DNA from: an uncultured Lachnospiraceae bacterium | GTDB taxonomy: Bacteria; Bacillota; Clostridia; Lachnospirales; Lachnospiraceae | Direction of reading: 5' to 3' | NCBI GenBank assembly: GCA_910578335.1 | Contig: CAJTPU010000001.1 | Location: 186,001 to 250,000 of the forward strand | Length of the DNA: 64,000 nt | Part shown: one piece after another, positions 51,708 to 61,061 of the stretch | Position numbering within the stretch: the stretch's first letter is position 1 | Layout of the letters: each line of letters begins with the position of its first letter | Notes under the pieces: model-generated | What the model was told of the DNA's origin: nothing | What the model saw: only the letters and a program-made list of their open reading frames with translations | Databases searched by the model: none | Program-made: the position numbers and the translations under genes

Positions 51708-53012
51708 TTATTCCGTTTCCTCCAAACTTGTTATGATAAACCTTACTCTAAGCGGCTGTGCAATTGTAATCCCTTCGCCAAGTGAAAACTCCACCGTCGT
51801 CTCATAAGTTCCTTCTGTCAGATGCTCCATATTGCGCGCTTCCATAAAATCCGGTATATGAATTGTGCCATACACGGAAGCCTCGCCGATACCTTCCACC
51901 GTAGAGCGCAGTCCTCTGACGCTTAACGTATACGGATGCTCTGCTTCCTCCAGCTTCACCTCATACCCCTCGGGAATGCCTGTTATCCTGATATGGTCCG
52001 GCGCAATATTCAGACTGCGTGTAAGTTCCTTTTCAATATACACGGTTACAGCCGCTCTTCCGCTAAAGGAAGCATCTGCAAGCACCGTATCTTCCGGAAG
52101 GTACTCTTCTATATTCACGTTGACTGCCAGATTATCCGTTCGTCCGTTTATATCCAGAATTTCTTCGGGTATCACAATACTGCGCACGCCCTCCAGCACG
52201 GAAGCCGTACCCGCAATCGTCACGGAATCCGGCATACCGGAAATCTCTCCCGTAAACAAATATCCTGCAGCCGGCGTACCCGCCGCAGCATAGCGAACCG
52301 GCACAGTCTTTGTTGCCAGTATCTTTACCCGCACCAATACCGAATTTACATTGACGGACAGATTATCCATGGATATCTCCTTACCGTCGGCATCATATAA
52401 TATTACGTCTGCATTTGTGGAAATATCACTTGTAGAATCCGTTACATCTACTTTTACCACAGCACTGGCTATTCTTGACACTGCAGATTCCGGTCCCGTC
52501 ACCTCAATCCGGTTCTGGTCCGAGGAAACGCTGCTTACAATATGCCCTTCTGCGACTTCGCCCGTGGTCTGTATCTCCACTGCCAGACGCTTCATCTTTT
52601 TCTCTTCAATATTTAACTTTAATATTTCATTGCTTCCGGTTATGCTGATGATTTTGTCATTGTAGCGCAGAGAATAAAACTCTATTTCAACCGTGTTTGT
52701 CACCGTCAGCTTGCTGAAGTCCGCCTCCGCAACAATGTCGCTGGCACTCAGCTCGTCCCTTACCGTTTTCGGCGCAATGATAGTGACCGTCCTTACCGTA
52801 TCCGTCCTGTCAAGAACCTCGTACACCATGCCTTCTTCCGTCAGCACTTCCGTGTTCGTCAGCCTTACCGGAATATTATAATAGCTTCTCTGGTCCTCCG
52901 GGTCCTCTATATTCATCACGAGAAGCCAGAGCAGCACCGCCGCTATCAGGGAAAAAAGCTTTAAAGCCCAATTACTTAGCAATCTCTTAATTATTTTTTT
53001 TCCTGTTTTCAA
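51708..53012 (-). CDS. cdaR: CdaA regulator, YbbR-domain protein
   Basis: One N-terminal membrane helix (RLLSNWALKLFSLIAAVLLWLLV) and repeated YbbR domains outside the membrane, each with a VPVRYAAAGTP- or NIPVRLTN-like beta motif; four or so repeats fill the rest. It binds and modulates CdaA. The start is uncertain: I give the TTG at 53012 (434 aa), behind a GGAAGGGG 14 bases upstream; an ATG-type codon at 53069 would overlap cdaA by 83 bases. The 3' end abuts glmM. Confidence 0.85.
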   Translation of the reverse strand: MKTGKKIIKRLLSNWALKLFSLIAAVLLWLLVMNIEDPEDQRSYYNIPVRLTNTEVLTEEGMVYEVLDRTDTVRTVTIIAPKTVRDELSASDIVAEADFSKLTVTNTVEIEFYSLRYNDKIISITGSNEILKLNIEEKKMKRLAVEIQTTGEVAEGHIVSSVSSDQNRIEVTGPESAVSRIASAVVKVDVTDSTSDISTNADVILYDADGKEISMDNLSVNVNSVLVRVKILATKTVPVRYAAAGTPAAGYLFTGEISGMPDSVTIAGTASVLEGVRSIVIPEEILDINGRTDNLAVNVNIEEYLPEDTVLADASFSGRAAVTVYIEKELTRSLNIAPDHIRITGIPEGYEVKLEEAEHPYTLSVRGLRSTVEGIGEASVYGTIHIPDFMEARNMEHLTEGTYETTVEFSLGEGITIAQPLRVRFIITSLEETE

Positions 53013-53883
53013 CTTTATCCGTCCGGCCCCTTCCCTTAAAGATTTTATATCCCCTCTTGGTCTCTTCACTGCCGCCCGGCTGCGCGATTCGCAGCATCTC
53101 CTTTAGCTTTTCGCTGTCAAGATTCCGCTCCAGTTCTCCTTTATAGGCAACACTGATTTTTCCTGTTTCTTCCGAAACAATAACGGTAACTGCATCCGTC
53201 ACTTCCGAAATACCCAGTCCTGCTCTGTGGCGGGTTCCCAGATTTTTATCCAGATTCAGATTGTCTGAAAGCGGCAGATAGCAGGTTGCGGATGCCACTC
53301 TGTTTCCGCGCACAATAACAGCACCGTCATGTAACGGTGTGTTATGCTCAAATATATTGATTAGCAACTGGCTGGTTACCAGACCATCCACATCAATGCC
53401 GGTACGCTCAAAATCACCCAAAGGTGATTTGCACTCTATGACAATCAATGCGCCGGTCTTTACCTTCCCCATTTCCACACATGCTTTTGCTATCTCATTG
53501 ATGGTACGCTCCGAAAAAGAGCCCTCACTCCGCTTCGTACCGGAAAACGGCAGCACATTGGAGATAATCTCTTTGTTGCCCAGTTCTTCCAGCGCCTTCC
53601 TAAGCTCCGGCTGCATAACAATGATAAGCGCCGTCACCACATATCCTAATATATTGCTGCCCAGCCAGAGTATTGTATTCATGTGAAAATATGCTGCGAC
53701 CAGCCAAAAAACCAAAATGAATGCCAGACCCTTAAGCAATGCCCAGGCTCTGGTATTCTTAATCCAGATGAGAATGTGGTAGATGAGAAAAGAAATAATC
53801 AAAATCTCAATCATACTCGCAAAATCCATATCCGGTATACGTCTTATCATGTTATCGGTTAAATTTTGAAGCTGAAATCGCAT
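52987..53883 (-). CDS. cdaA: Diadenylate cyclase CdaA (c-di-AMP synthase)
   Basis: A 298-aa protein with three N-terminal membrane helices (about 22-40, 46-64, 70-90) and a DAC/DisA_N domain. The catalytic DGA is at 186-188 in TPLHDGAVIVRG and the RHR motif at 218-220 in GTRHRAGLGISE. It makes c-di-AMP from two ATP, controlling potassium, osmolyte and cell-wall homeostasis. The last 25 residues are strongly basic (KIFKGRGRTDKVENRKK). It overlaps the start of cdaR and is preceded in the operon by a membrane protein of unknown role. Confidence 0.94.
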   Translation of the reverse strand: MRFQLQNLTDNMIRRIPDMDFASMIEILIISFLIYHILIWIKNTRAWALLKGLAFILVFWLVAAYFHMNTILWLGSNILGYVVTALIIVMQPELRKALEELGNKEIISNVLPFSGTKRSEGSFSERTINEIAKACVEMGKVKTGALIVIECKSPLGDFERTGIDVDGLVTSQLLINIFEHNTPLHDGAVIVRGNRVASATCYLPLSDNLNLDKNLGTRHRAGLGISEVTDAVTVIVSEETGKISVAYKGELERNLDSEKLKEMLRIAQPGGSEETKRGYKIFKGRGRTDKVENRKKNN

Positions 53884-53899
53884 ATGGAATTACCTGACC

Positions 53900-55030
53900 T
53901 TACGTCTCTTCATATTCGCTTGCAGCAGCGTCGCTGTTTATTCTTCCGGAACCGGAACGGGGAGCCGTCTTTGACGATGTCTGCCTGCTCTGTGTCTTCT
54001 GCGGACTTCTCCCGCCATTTCCTCTGGACGGCTGATGCGCCACGCTGCCCGAACGTGCGGAATGCCCTCCCTGCGCGGTCCGCGCCGGATGAGAAGGCTG
54101 TCCAATCTGTGTGTTGATTCGTTTTACTGTCTTTTCAGGCGCTGCCACCGTCATTTTAGGCACCGCCTTTACGTAATAGTAATACTCGTCATCCTCAAAC
54201 TGTACCTTTTCCGTTCTGCTGTAGTCCACACTAAAAGCAAAAAACTGCAGAGCCACACACAAACCAAGAGAAATTAACGAGCTGAAAATCACACCTATCA
54301 CGGAAATATTGGTGTCATACATCAAATCGCCCAGCAGGAGAATCACGATATTCATAATCGTACCCGCTATCATGGCGATGGTCCATGAATGGTCCACGGA
54401 AAGCCTTCGAATAATATATACCAAAATCACGGTAAAGGCAAATGCCGCCACCGTAACCATCATTTCTTTGTTGTCAATAATGCCGTCGATTACCATTCGC
54501 AGTCTTGCCGTTGCTTCACTCACATCCAACGCCTTGATGGAGGGCGCGCTGACAGACACGAAACGAACCAGATGGTATACCACCACGCCGCAGCCCACGG
54601 AAACTGCCGAAGCAGGCGTACCCAGAAGACCCATGGCAACCGGCACAACGTAAGGTATCCGCAGCCCAAAAAGCAGGGGCGTTATCAAGACCACCAGCGA
54701 ATCCTTCGGCGAAAACCGGAAAAACAGCAAAAACATAACAAGGAATAAAGCAAACCCCACTATTGCCGCCTCTATGGCAAGCGCATACAAGTGAAGCAGC
54801 ACAAACAATGCCGAAAACAAAATAATACAGCCTGTCGGCAAAAACGAACACAATAGCGACACTATCAATACAATCGCAATATTGTTGATACGCGGCATGT
54901 AGCCAAGCTGCCTGTTAATATTCAGGAGAGCTATCAGCGCCAGCAGAAATTTAAGCACCGGCACGATAAATACTTCATTTTTACTGTAAAATCTCCTTAT
55001 CAGCTCTTTTATTTCCAATAAGTTTCTCAT
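53900..55030 (-). CDS. Polytopic membrane protein of unknown function with disordered basic tail
   Basis: A 376-aa protein with about nine membrane helices to residue 275, a short acidic hinge (FEDDEYYYYVK) and a tail of about 75 residues rich in Ser, Arg, Gln, Gly and Pro (QPSRGNGGRSPQKTQSRQT). I do not recognise the family. It lies 16 bp upstream of cdaA in the same direction, so it is probably co-transcribed with the c-di-AMP synthase and could be a channel, transporter or scaffold under its control. That link is from position only. Confidence 0.6.
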   Translation of the reverse strand: MRNLLEIKELIRRFYSKNEVFIVPVLKFLLALIALLNINRQLGYMPRINNIAIVLIVSLLCSFLPTGCIILFSALFVLLHLYALAIEAAIVGFALFLVMFLLFFRFSPKDSLVVLITPLLFGLRIPYVVPVAMGLLGTPASAVSVGCGVVVYHLVRFVSVSAPSIKALDVSEATARLRMVIDGIIDNKEMMVTVAAFAFTVILVYIIRRLSVDHSWTIAMIAGTIMNIVILLLGDLMYDTNISVIGVIFSSLISLGLCVALQFFAFSVDYSRTEKVQFEDDEYYYYVKAVPKMTVAAPEKTVKRINTQIGQPSHPARTAQGGHSARSGSVAHQPSRGNGGRSPQKTQSRQTSSKTAPRSGSGRINSDAAASEYEET

Positions 55031-55044
55031 AATATGCCTTTCAA

Positions 55045-55440
55045 CTAGTTTTTGTTTTTATCGTACAAAGAAGCCAGCTTTTTCAGATTGTTGTAGTAGT
55101 TCTTTAAACTCTTCTTGGCTTTATTGTACCGATAGGCATAGACAATATAAGTCAACACTGCAAAGCTTACCACCATCACGCCGTAAGACTTCAGGACGCC
55201 CTTTGCAAATTCAAACAAATCCATCTTATAAATCTCTGCCATAAAAACTTCAAAATCATAAAGAATGTATAGCCCGAACAGAATAAAAAATGCAATCGTC
55301 GCATAGATAACGGACTTCACTACCTGCATTCCGATATAATCGCTGCGAAAATACCCGCCGATAGCGGCATTCTTCTTTCCTTCGCCAGACTCATACGACG
55401 CGAGCTTCGTCATCAATATGATTCTATCTTCATTTAACAT
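55045..55440 (-). CDS. Small membrane protein of unknown function
   Basis: A 131-aa protein with a short cytoplasmic start, two membrane helices (about 43-61 and 86-103) and a basic, Tyr/Lys-rich C-terminal helix (YRYNKAKKSLKNYYNNLKKL) that may form a coiled coil. AAGGGTAAAGGT precedes the ATG. It sits 14 bp before the larger membrane protein and after yvyF, so it is part of the same unit. No family recognised. Confidence 0.55.
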   Translation of the reverse strand: MLNEDRIILMTKLASYESGEGKKNAAIGGYFRSDYIGMQVVKSVIYATIAFFILFGLYILYDFEVFMAEIYKMDLFEFAKGVLKSYGVMVVSFAVLTYIVYAYRYNKAKKSLKNYYNNLKKLASLYDKNKN

Positions 55441-55458
55441 ACCTTTACCCTTCTTTTC

Positions 55459-55872
55459 CTAGTGATTTAAGAAGCGCATTTTGTCGCCGCCTTTATCCTT
55501 TTTCGGCTCCTCAGCCGGCTCCTGCTTTCTTACAGGGTGAATCGCATCGCTTAATCCCTTCGTCAGGTCTCTGCGGCACTTTTCACAGAAGCGTCCGCTG
55601 GCAATGGGCGTGCCGCAGGTTTCGCACTGCAGAATCATGCCGGACTCCGCCGTCAGCTCCAGCCGTTCTTCCCGAAGCCACTGGCGAATCTGCGAAATCT
55701 CAACCTCACATTCTTCTGCAACCCTGTTTACAGTCACACCCGGATTCTTCCTGACATACTCTTTTACCCTTTGGAAATCTTCTTCCAGACGCTCCTGACA
55801 TAAGGGACAGATTCTCTGTCCTGCTACATAGTTATATAACCTTCCGCACTTCCTGCAATTCCGAACATTCAT
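55459..55872 (-). CDS. yvyF: YvyF-like flagellar-region zinc-ribbon protein
   Basis: A 137-aa protein. The N-terminal CxxC pairs (NCRKCGRLY...ICPLCQ) and central pair (CETCGTPIASGRFCEKC, about 85-101) flank a helix-turn-helix-like segment VTVNRVAEECEVEISQIRQWLREERL. This is the layout of the TIGR03826/YvyF family found beside comF and flagellar genes. Its molecular role is not established; a regulatory function is suggested by the HTH. GGAGG precedes the ATG at 55872; comF ends 10 bp upstream. Confidence 0.83.
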   Translation of the reverse strand: MNVRNCRKCGRLYNYVAGQRICPLCQERLEEDFQRVKEYVRKNPGVTVNRVAEECEVEISQIRQWLREERLELTAESGMILQCETCGTPIASGRFCEKCRRDLTKGLSDAIHPVRKQEPAEEPKKDKGGDKMRFLNH

Positions 55873-55882
55873 GGCGACCTCC

Positions 55883-56623
55883 TTATCCTCTGTTTCCCAC
55901 AGCAAGGGCAACAAAATAAACCTTCTTCACGCCGACCTGTTGAAAAATCTCTGCCAGTGCATCGATTGTGCTGCCGGTCGTGTATATATCATCGATAATT
56001 ATAATCGTACTTAATTTTACATCATTTTCAATCATTTTGAAAGCCCTTTTCAAATTATTTTGTCTTTCCTGCGCATTTAATTCTTTTTGCGGAAGTGTGT
56101 CCCTGACTCTGACCGCCAGATGCGAGTATACAGGTATTCCCATCTCCTCCCCCATGACCTCGGCAAGAAGCTGCGCCTGATTGTAGCCCCGCCTGCAAAG
56201 ACGTTTCCTGCTCAGCGGCACCGGCACCAATGCATCCGGAGCCGCTTTCCGGATAAATTGCTCCAGACAGCCCGCCATTTCTTTCCCGAAGAAATTTGCA
56301 TATTCCCGCCTCCCTCCGTATTTGAAGCGGTATATGGATGCCGCAGCGCTTTCATACTCATACAAAGCCCGTCCTCTAATATATTTGTGAAGCCTTCCCG
56401 CACAGTCATTGCAATATTGACTGCTCTCCGCGGACAAGGGCTTCCCGCAGGAAAAGCAGAAGGGCTCCGCGACCGTCTTAAACCTGTCTCTGCAGCCTGT
56501 GCAGATAAGTCCCTCTTTTCTCTTTACCACTCCGTCGCAGACCGGACACCTTGCCGGAAACAGAAGCTGTGCTGCTTTTGCCGCTATTTTTGTTATCTTT
56601 GCCGCCACATAATTCTTTTTCAT
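55883..56623 (-). CDS. comFC: ComF family phosphoribosyltransferase-like protein
   Basis: A 246-aa protein. A zinc-finger part (C26-C29, C41-C44, C56-C59, C71-C74) precedes a type I phosphoribosyltransferase domain with the PRPP loop STIIIIDDIYTTGSTIDAL (about 196-214). VPVPLSRKRLCRRGYNQAQLLAE is the ComFC signature. The family is needed for DNA uptake in naturally competent bacteria; here it lies between recD2 and yvyF, the usual Firmicutes context. No other late competence gene is in the window. Confidence 0.9.
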   Translation of the reverse strand: MKKNYVAAKITKIAAKAAQLLFPARCPVCDGVVKRKEGLICTGCRDRFKTVAEPFCFSCGKPLSAESSQYCNDCAGRLHKYIRGRALYEYESAAASIYRFKYGGRREYANFFGKEMAGCLEQFIRKAAPDALVPVPLSRKRLCRRGYNQAQLLAEVMGEEMGIPVYSHLAVRVRDTLPQKELNAQERQNNLKRAFKMIENDVKLSTIIIIDDIYTTGSTIDALAEIFQQVGVKKVYFVALAVGNRG

Positions 56624-56641
56624 ACTATACGCTTTCCCTCT

Positions 56642-58915
56642 TTAACCGGCGCCGCCTTCTCCTCCTGTCATGGGCGCCAGTTCCCGTATGCGCTCTGCAA
56701 GCGCCGTGTAACGCCTGTTTACCTCCGCATTGCGTATCATGGCATTTACCGTTTCGCTGCTTCCCAGAATCGTAACGCAGGCTTTGGCACGGGTTACCCC
56801 CGTATAAAGCAGGTTTCTGTTAAACAGCATACGCGGGCCTCCCAAGAGCGGCATAATCACCGCCGCATACTCGCTCCCCTGCGATTTGTGTATTGTAATG
56901 GCATACGCAAGCTCCAGCTCCTCCATCTGACCAAAGGGGTAAATTACCCTTCTATGCTCGTCATATTCCACCGTCATATTACCCGCATATTCATTGATTG
57001 TCAGGATTCTTCCCATATCCCCGTTAAAAATACCCAGTCCCTTGTCTATGGGAATTCCGTATTTGCTGACAATCTCCCACTCCAGTTCATAGTTATTCTT
57101 TATCTGCATGACCTTATCGCCCTCTCTGAAAACCATGCTGCCAAAAGCATGTTCTTTCTTCTCCGGTGCAGGCGGGTTGATATATTTTTGCAGAATCTGA
57201 TTGAGCGTTTCCACTCCCAGCCCTCCCTTCCGCATAGGCGTAAGTACCTGTATTTCAAAAGCATCCGTTCCCACATAACGGGGGAGCTTTTCTGTAATGA
57301 GCTGTACCATATGCTTGTATATGACATTGACATTATTTCTCTCTAGAAAAAAGAAATCCTTGCTCTTATTATCCAGCTTTACCGCCTCGCCGCTGTTTAT
57401 CCTGTGCGCATTGGTAATAATATCGCTTTCCTGCGCCTGCCTGAATATCTTTTTCAGCACCACCGTCGGAAAGGCATCTGCCGCCATAATATCCCGAAGC
57501 ACTTGTCCCGGTCCTACGGACGGAAGCTGGTCCACATCTCCTACAAGTATCAGTCTCGTTCCCGGCATAACAGCCTTTAAAAGTGCCTGCAGCAGATTGA
57601 TATCTACCATGGACATCTCATCTATAATAATCACATCTGCTTCCAGCGGATTGGCTTCATTTCTCTCAAAATGCACATTCCGCCCCCCTGTCTCTGTAAT
57701 CGCGCCGGCAAGCTCCAGCATACGGTGGATGGTTCGTGCCTCGTAACCCGTCGCCTCCGTCATACGCTTGGCGGCGCGTCCGGTAGGCGCGGCAAGAAAA
57801 ATATCCAGCCCCTCCGCCTCAAAATAGCGGATTATCGTGTTAATGGTGGTAGTCTTTCCCGTCCCGGGACCTCCTGACAGTATAAAAAGTCCGTTTTTAA
57901 CAGATTCTGTCACTGCCTTTTCCTGCAATTCATCCAGTTCCAGCCCTTCTGCCGCAGCAATTTCCCTGATTCGTTTCCTTATCTGTTCTTCCTGCACCGG
58001 CAAAAGTCCCTCATCCCCCATAACGGGAAGGTTGAGCTGAGACAGCATACGGGCGCAGTTTAGCTCTGCATAAAAGTAGGACGCAGCGAAAACTCTGACC
58101 TCCTCGCTCTCTTCCGCCTTTTTCAAAATAATCTTTTTATCCATCGCCAAATTGCCAAGCTGCGGTTCCATATACGCCTTTTCTACCCCCAGAAGTTCCT
58201 GTGCCCTGTCAAGCAGAATATCCGCCGGCAAAAACAAATGTCCCTCCTGCACCGCCTGCAGCAAAACATACAGGATACCGCTGCGGATGCGGTAGTCCGA
58301 GTCTGTATGAATGCCTATTTTGGCAGCTATTTGGTCTGCAATTTTAAACCCGATGCCCTCTATATCCTCCGCCAGTCTGTAAGGATTCTCCCGAAGCACG
58401 CCATAAAGCGCATTTTCATATGTATTATATATTTTCACCGCAAGCGCATTGGATATACCAAATTGCTGCAAATAGATAAAAGCCTCCCGCATATCCCGCT
58501 TTTCTTCCATCTGTGCGGAAATTTCCTGTGCAATGCGTTCGCTTATGCCCCTTACCTCCGTCAGCCGCTCCGGCTCTTCCTCTATCACGCGAAAGGTGTC
58601 CTCTCCGAACTGCCTCACAATTCTTTTTGCCAGCGCCATGCCGACGCCCTTGATTGCACCGGATGCCAGATACCGTTCCATACCCGCCGCATCCTTTGGC
58701 ATGATTGTCTGAAACACAGAAGCCTTAAACTGCGTGCCGTAAAGGGGATGCTCTGTATATTCTCCCTCTGCCCGAATGGTATCTCCCTGACTTATGCCCT
58801 TTAACATACCGACCAGAACACAATCTCCCCCTTCTACGGTAAGCTCCAGCACCGTATAGCCATTATCCGGATTTTGAAATATAATATGGTCTACAAACCC
58901 TTCGATTGTTTCCAT
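56642..58915 (-). CDS. recD2: RecD2-type SF1B DNA helicase
   Basis: A 757-aa 5'-3' helicase. An N-terminal OB-like part and tandem helix-hairpin-helix region (IKGVGMALAKRIVRQFG, VRGISERIAQEI, IEGIGFKIADQIA) precede the motor core with Walker A SGGPGTGKTTT (about 347-357), Walker B IIIDEMSMVD, and C-terminal AITIHKSQGSEYAAVIMPLL, FNRNLLYTGVTRAK. The extended N-terminus separates RecD2 from the RecBCD subunit RecD. The start at 58915 follows AAAGGGAGA. Role in repair and replication-fork processing. Confidence 0.93.
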   Translation of the reverse strand: METIEGFVDHIIFQNPDNGYTVLELTVEGGDCVLVGMLKGISQGDTIRAEGEYTEHPLYGTQFKASVFQTIMPKDAAGMERYLASGAIKGVGMALAKRIVRQFGEDTFRVIEEEPERLTEVRGISERIAQEISAQMEEKRDMREAFIYLQQFGISNALAVKIYNTYENALYGVLRENPYRLAEDIEGIGFKIADQIAAKIGIHTDSDYRIRSGILYVLLQAVQEGHLFLPADILLDRAQELLGVEKAYMEPQLGNLAMDKKIILKKAEESEEVRVFAASYFYAELNCARMLSQLNLPVMGDEGLLPVQEEQIRKRIREIAAAEGLELDELQEKAVTESVKNGLFILSGGPGTGKTTTINTIIRYFEAEGLDIFLAAPTGRAAKRMTEATGYEARTIHRMLELAGAITETGGRNVHFERNEANPLEADVIIIDEMSMVDINLLQALLKAVMPGTRLILVGDVDQLPSVGPGQVLRDIMAADAFPTVVLKKIFRQAQESDIITNAHRINSGEAVKLDNKSKDFFFLERNNVNVIYKHMVQLITEKLPRYVGTDAFEIQVLTPMRKGGLGVETLNQILQKYINPPAPEKKEHAFGSMVFREGDKVMQIKNNYELEWEIVSKYGIPIDKGLGIFNGDMGRILTINEYAGNMTVEYDEHRRVIYPFGQMEELELAYAITIHKSQGSEYAAVIMPLLGGPRMLFNRNLLYTGVTRAKACVTILGSSETVNAMIRNAEVNRRYTALAERIRELAPMTGGEGGAG

Positions 58916-58956
58916 ACATTCTCCCTTTGTATAAACAATAATTGTCTTGAACAAGC

Positions 58957-58986
58957 GAAAAAAGACTGCCTCATAAGCAGTCTTTT
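58957..58986 (-). terminator. Terminator of the mreB-flagellar rod operon
   Basis: Stem AAAAGACTGC (58977-58986 on the minus strand) with its complement at 58960-58969 and a 7-base loop, followed by TTTTTT on the minus strand. It stands 30 bases after the flgJ-like stop. Confidence 0.85.
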
Positions 58987-59015
58987 ACTTCGATTCCATC
59001 ATCTGAGAGATTTCC

Positions 59016-59363
59016 TTATAAGCCGTAATTCCGTTTCATCTGCTCAAACAACATCTGGGCAAGCCCCAGACTGTTCTGCTCTGTCGATGTGCTGGCAATC
59101 TCCTGTACCATATTGTCTTTATAATAATCCATTAAATTTCCTGCATAACTGGAAGTTGTATCTGACTCGGGAATGGTTTTCATCATTTCCTTAAACATCT
59201 GCTCTAAAAAGTATGCCTCGAACTGCTTGCAGGCATCCATCAGCTCTGCATCAGTCGCTTTGGTATAATCCGTTTTGAGCTGTCCCTCCAATTTGGAAGA
59301 GGACTGTGCGGCTTTTGCCGCGTACATGTCAGCGTATGCTCCCGAAAGATTTCCTATATCCAT
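59016..59363 (-). CDS. flgJ: Flagellar rod-binding protein (FlgJ N-terminal domain)
   Basis: A 115-aa protein consisting only of the rod-binding domain: LMDACKQFEAYFLEQMFKEMMKTIPES and SYAGNLMDYYKDNMVQEIA match the conserved FlgJ N-terminal helices. The peptidoglycan hydrolase domain of proteobacterial FlgJ is absent, as is usual in Firmicutes. It helps the rod cross or assemble at the cell wall. AGGAGG precedes the ATG. It is the last gene of the mreB-flhO-flhP unit. Confidence 0.87.
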   Translation of the reverse strand: MDIGNLSGAYADMYAAKAAQSSSKLEGQLKTDYTKATDAELMDACKQFEAYFLEQMFKEMMKTIPESDTTSSYAGNLMDYYKDNMVQEIASTSTEQNSLGLAQMLFEQMKRNYGL

Positions 59364-59413
59364 ATCTGCCTCCTGTCTGCCGTCATTCGTCTATAACGGC
59401 GGGGGTATTATTC

Positions 59414-60229
59414 TTAACCGCGCAGGTTATTTGCCTGCTGCAACATCTCGTCCGAAGCAATAATCGCTTTGGAATTGATTTCGTATGCTCTCTGCGCCAC
59501 AATCATATTTACCATTTCATCTACAATCTGCACATTGGAGCCTTCCAAAAAGTTCTGCAGTACGGAACTTTTCTCCACCGTTGCGCTGGTCGCCTCATTA
59601 ATCGGCTGACCGCTTGCCGCTGACTGCTGATATAGGCTGCTGTCTTTTCTCTCTAAGCCCGCCGGATTGGTAAACTGGTACAAGCCAATCGTAATCCCCA
59701 GAGGGCGCGGGTTATTCTGCGCGTCAGGGTAGCAGACAGAGCCGTCTGCTGTAACGGTAATCTGTGTTGCGTCGTACCTGTTGTCCAGTATAATGGGTCT
59801 GTTCTGTGTGTCAAGCACCGGATTGCCCTCGCTGTCCGCCAGCATGGTACCGTTGGTTGCAATCGTCCACTGGAAATTACCGTTGCGGGTATAGTAAGTA
59901 TTGCCATCCTCGCCGCGGACTGCAAAGAAACCCTTTCCGCTGATGGCAAAAGCCGTATTGCTGTCATTGGAGAGCATAGGACCGTTGGTAAACAATGTGT
60001 TAATCGCCGCATTTCTGACGCCAAGACCGACCTGCGCGCCGGACGGTTTCCTCTCCCCGTTCGCCGACGTTGTCCTTGTCTGCAGATTCTGATACAGCAG
60101 GGATTTGAATTCATTGACCTGTGCCTTGTATCCTGTTGTATTTACATTAGAAAGATTATTGGCAATGGTATCCACATTTGTCTGCTGTCCTATCATACCG
60201 GTTGCCGCTGTCCATAAACTACGTACCAT
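59414..60229 (-). CDS. flhP: Flagellar basal-body rod protein FlgG/FlhP
   Basis: A 271-aa rod/hook family protein. The N-terminal rod motif is MVRSLWTAATGMIGQQTNVD...ANNLSNVNTTGYK (two parts), and the C-terminal conserved end is VDEMVNMIVAQRAYEINSKAI. FAISGKGFFAVRGEDGNTYYTRNGNF marks the central FlgE/F/G-like domain. It builds the distal rod. AGGAGG lies before the ATG at 60229, 10 bases after the flhO-like stop. Confidence 0.9.
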   Translation of the reverse strand: MVRSLWTAATGMIGQQTNVDTIANNLSNVNTTGYKAQVNEFKSLLYQNLQTRTTSANGERKPSGAQVGLGVRNAAINTLFTNGPMLSNDSNTAFAISGKGFFAVRGEDGNTYYTRNGNFQWTIATNGTMLADSEGNPVLDTQNRPIILDNRYDATQITVTADGSVCYPDAQNNPRPLGITIGLYQFTNPAGLERKDSSLYQQSAASGQPINEATSATVEKSSVLQNFLEGSNVQIVDEMVNMIVAQRAYEINSKAIIASDEMLQQANNLRG

Positions 60230-60239
60230 GCTATGCCTC

Positions 60240-61016
60240 CTACAATCTGCCTAAATCATTGACTGCCGTATCCAGCGTTCTGTCATAGGTCTGTATAATC
60301 TTCTGGTTGCTCTCATATTGCCTGGTTATGCTAATCATGTTTACCATCTCCGAAACAATCTGCACATTCGCCATCTCCAAAATACCGGATTGTACCTGTG
60401 CGGAAGAGTTGGTTATCCTCGCGCCTTCTATGGGCTGAAAATAGGTCTCTCCATAGCGCTCCAGATAGTCGTAATCCTCAAAATCCACCACCTGTATCTG
60501 TGCTACGCGGACACCGTTCTGGTTGATGGTTCCGTCCTCCTGAATATCTGCATCCATAAGCGGATTGAGCTGAATCCTTCTATTGTTGACGTCTAGCACA
60601 TAATCGCCGTCACTGTTTACCAGAAAGCCTTCATTGGTGAGAGTGAAATTGCCGGCACGCGTATACTTGGTAGATGTTTCTCCTGCCTTATTGGTAAATT
60701 CAAGGGCAAAAAAGCCGTCGCCCGAAAGCGCCAAATCAAAGGTATTGTTTGTGATTCTGAAGGAACCCTGCGTGTAATCAATATAATTCTCGCCAATCTT
60801 GACACCCGGTCTGTTAAAGCCGATTGCCTGCTCATTTCGCAGTCCCACCGATGCATCCTTCAGCTTTTTTGCCAGCACGGCACTGAACGCCTGACTCGTC
60901 GTTCCTTCCTTTTTAAATCCCACCGTTGTCACGTTGGCAAGATTGTTGGTCATAACGTCCATTCGGTTCTGCTCATTCCGCAGCCCCGTATGTGCGGTGT
61001 ACAGTCCTTTTACCAT
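60240..61016 (-). CDS. flhO: Flagellar basal-body rod protein FlgF/FlhO
   Basis: A 258-aa rod protein beginning MVKGLYTAHTGLRNEQNRMD with NNLANVTTVGFKKEG; the central LALSGDGFFALEF and C-terminal VSEMVNMISITRQYESNQKII are shared with FlgF/FlgG. It is a proximal or middle rod component exported by the flagellar type III system. GGAGAGGAAG precedes the ATG. It lies 45 bp after mreB, the same mbl-flhO-flhP order as in Bacillus subtilis. Confidence 0.9.
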   Translation of the reverse strand: MVKGLYTAHTGLRNEQNRMDVMTNNLANVTTVGFKKEGTTSQAFSAVLAKKLKDASVGLRNEQAIGFNRPGVKIGENYIDYTQGSFRITNNTFDLALSGDGFFALEFTNKAGETSTKYTRAGNFTLTNEGFLVNSDGDYVLDVNNRRIQLNPLMDADIQEDGTINQNGVRVAQIQVVDFEDYDYLERYGETYFQPIEGARITNSSAQVQSGILEMANVQIVSEMVNMISITRQYESNQKIIQTYDRTLDTAVNDLGRL

Positions 61017-61061
61017 AATTTTGCTTCCTCTCCGGCGCGCTCCCTTTCTTCTTCCTTGCAG

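Noticed and set aside
56087..57346. Long open frame on the plus strand opposite recD2
   Set aside because: It runs antisense to a well-supported helicase, has no recognisable domain and no convincing ribosome site; a shadow frame.
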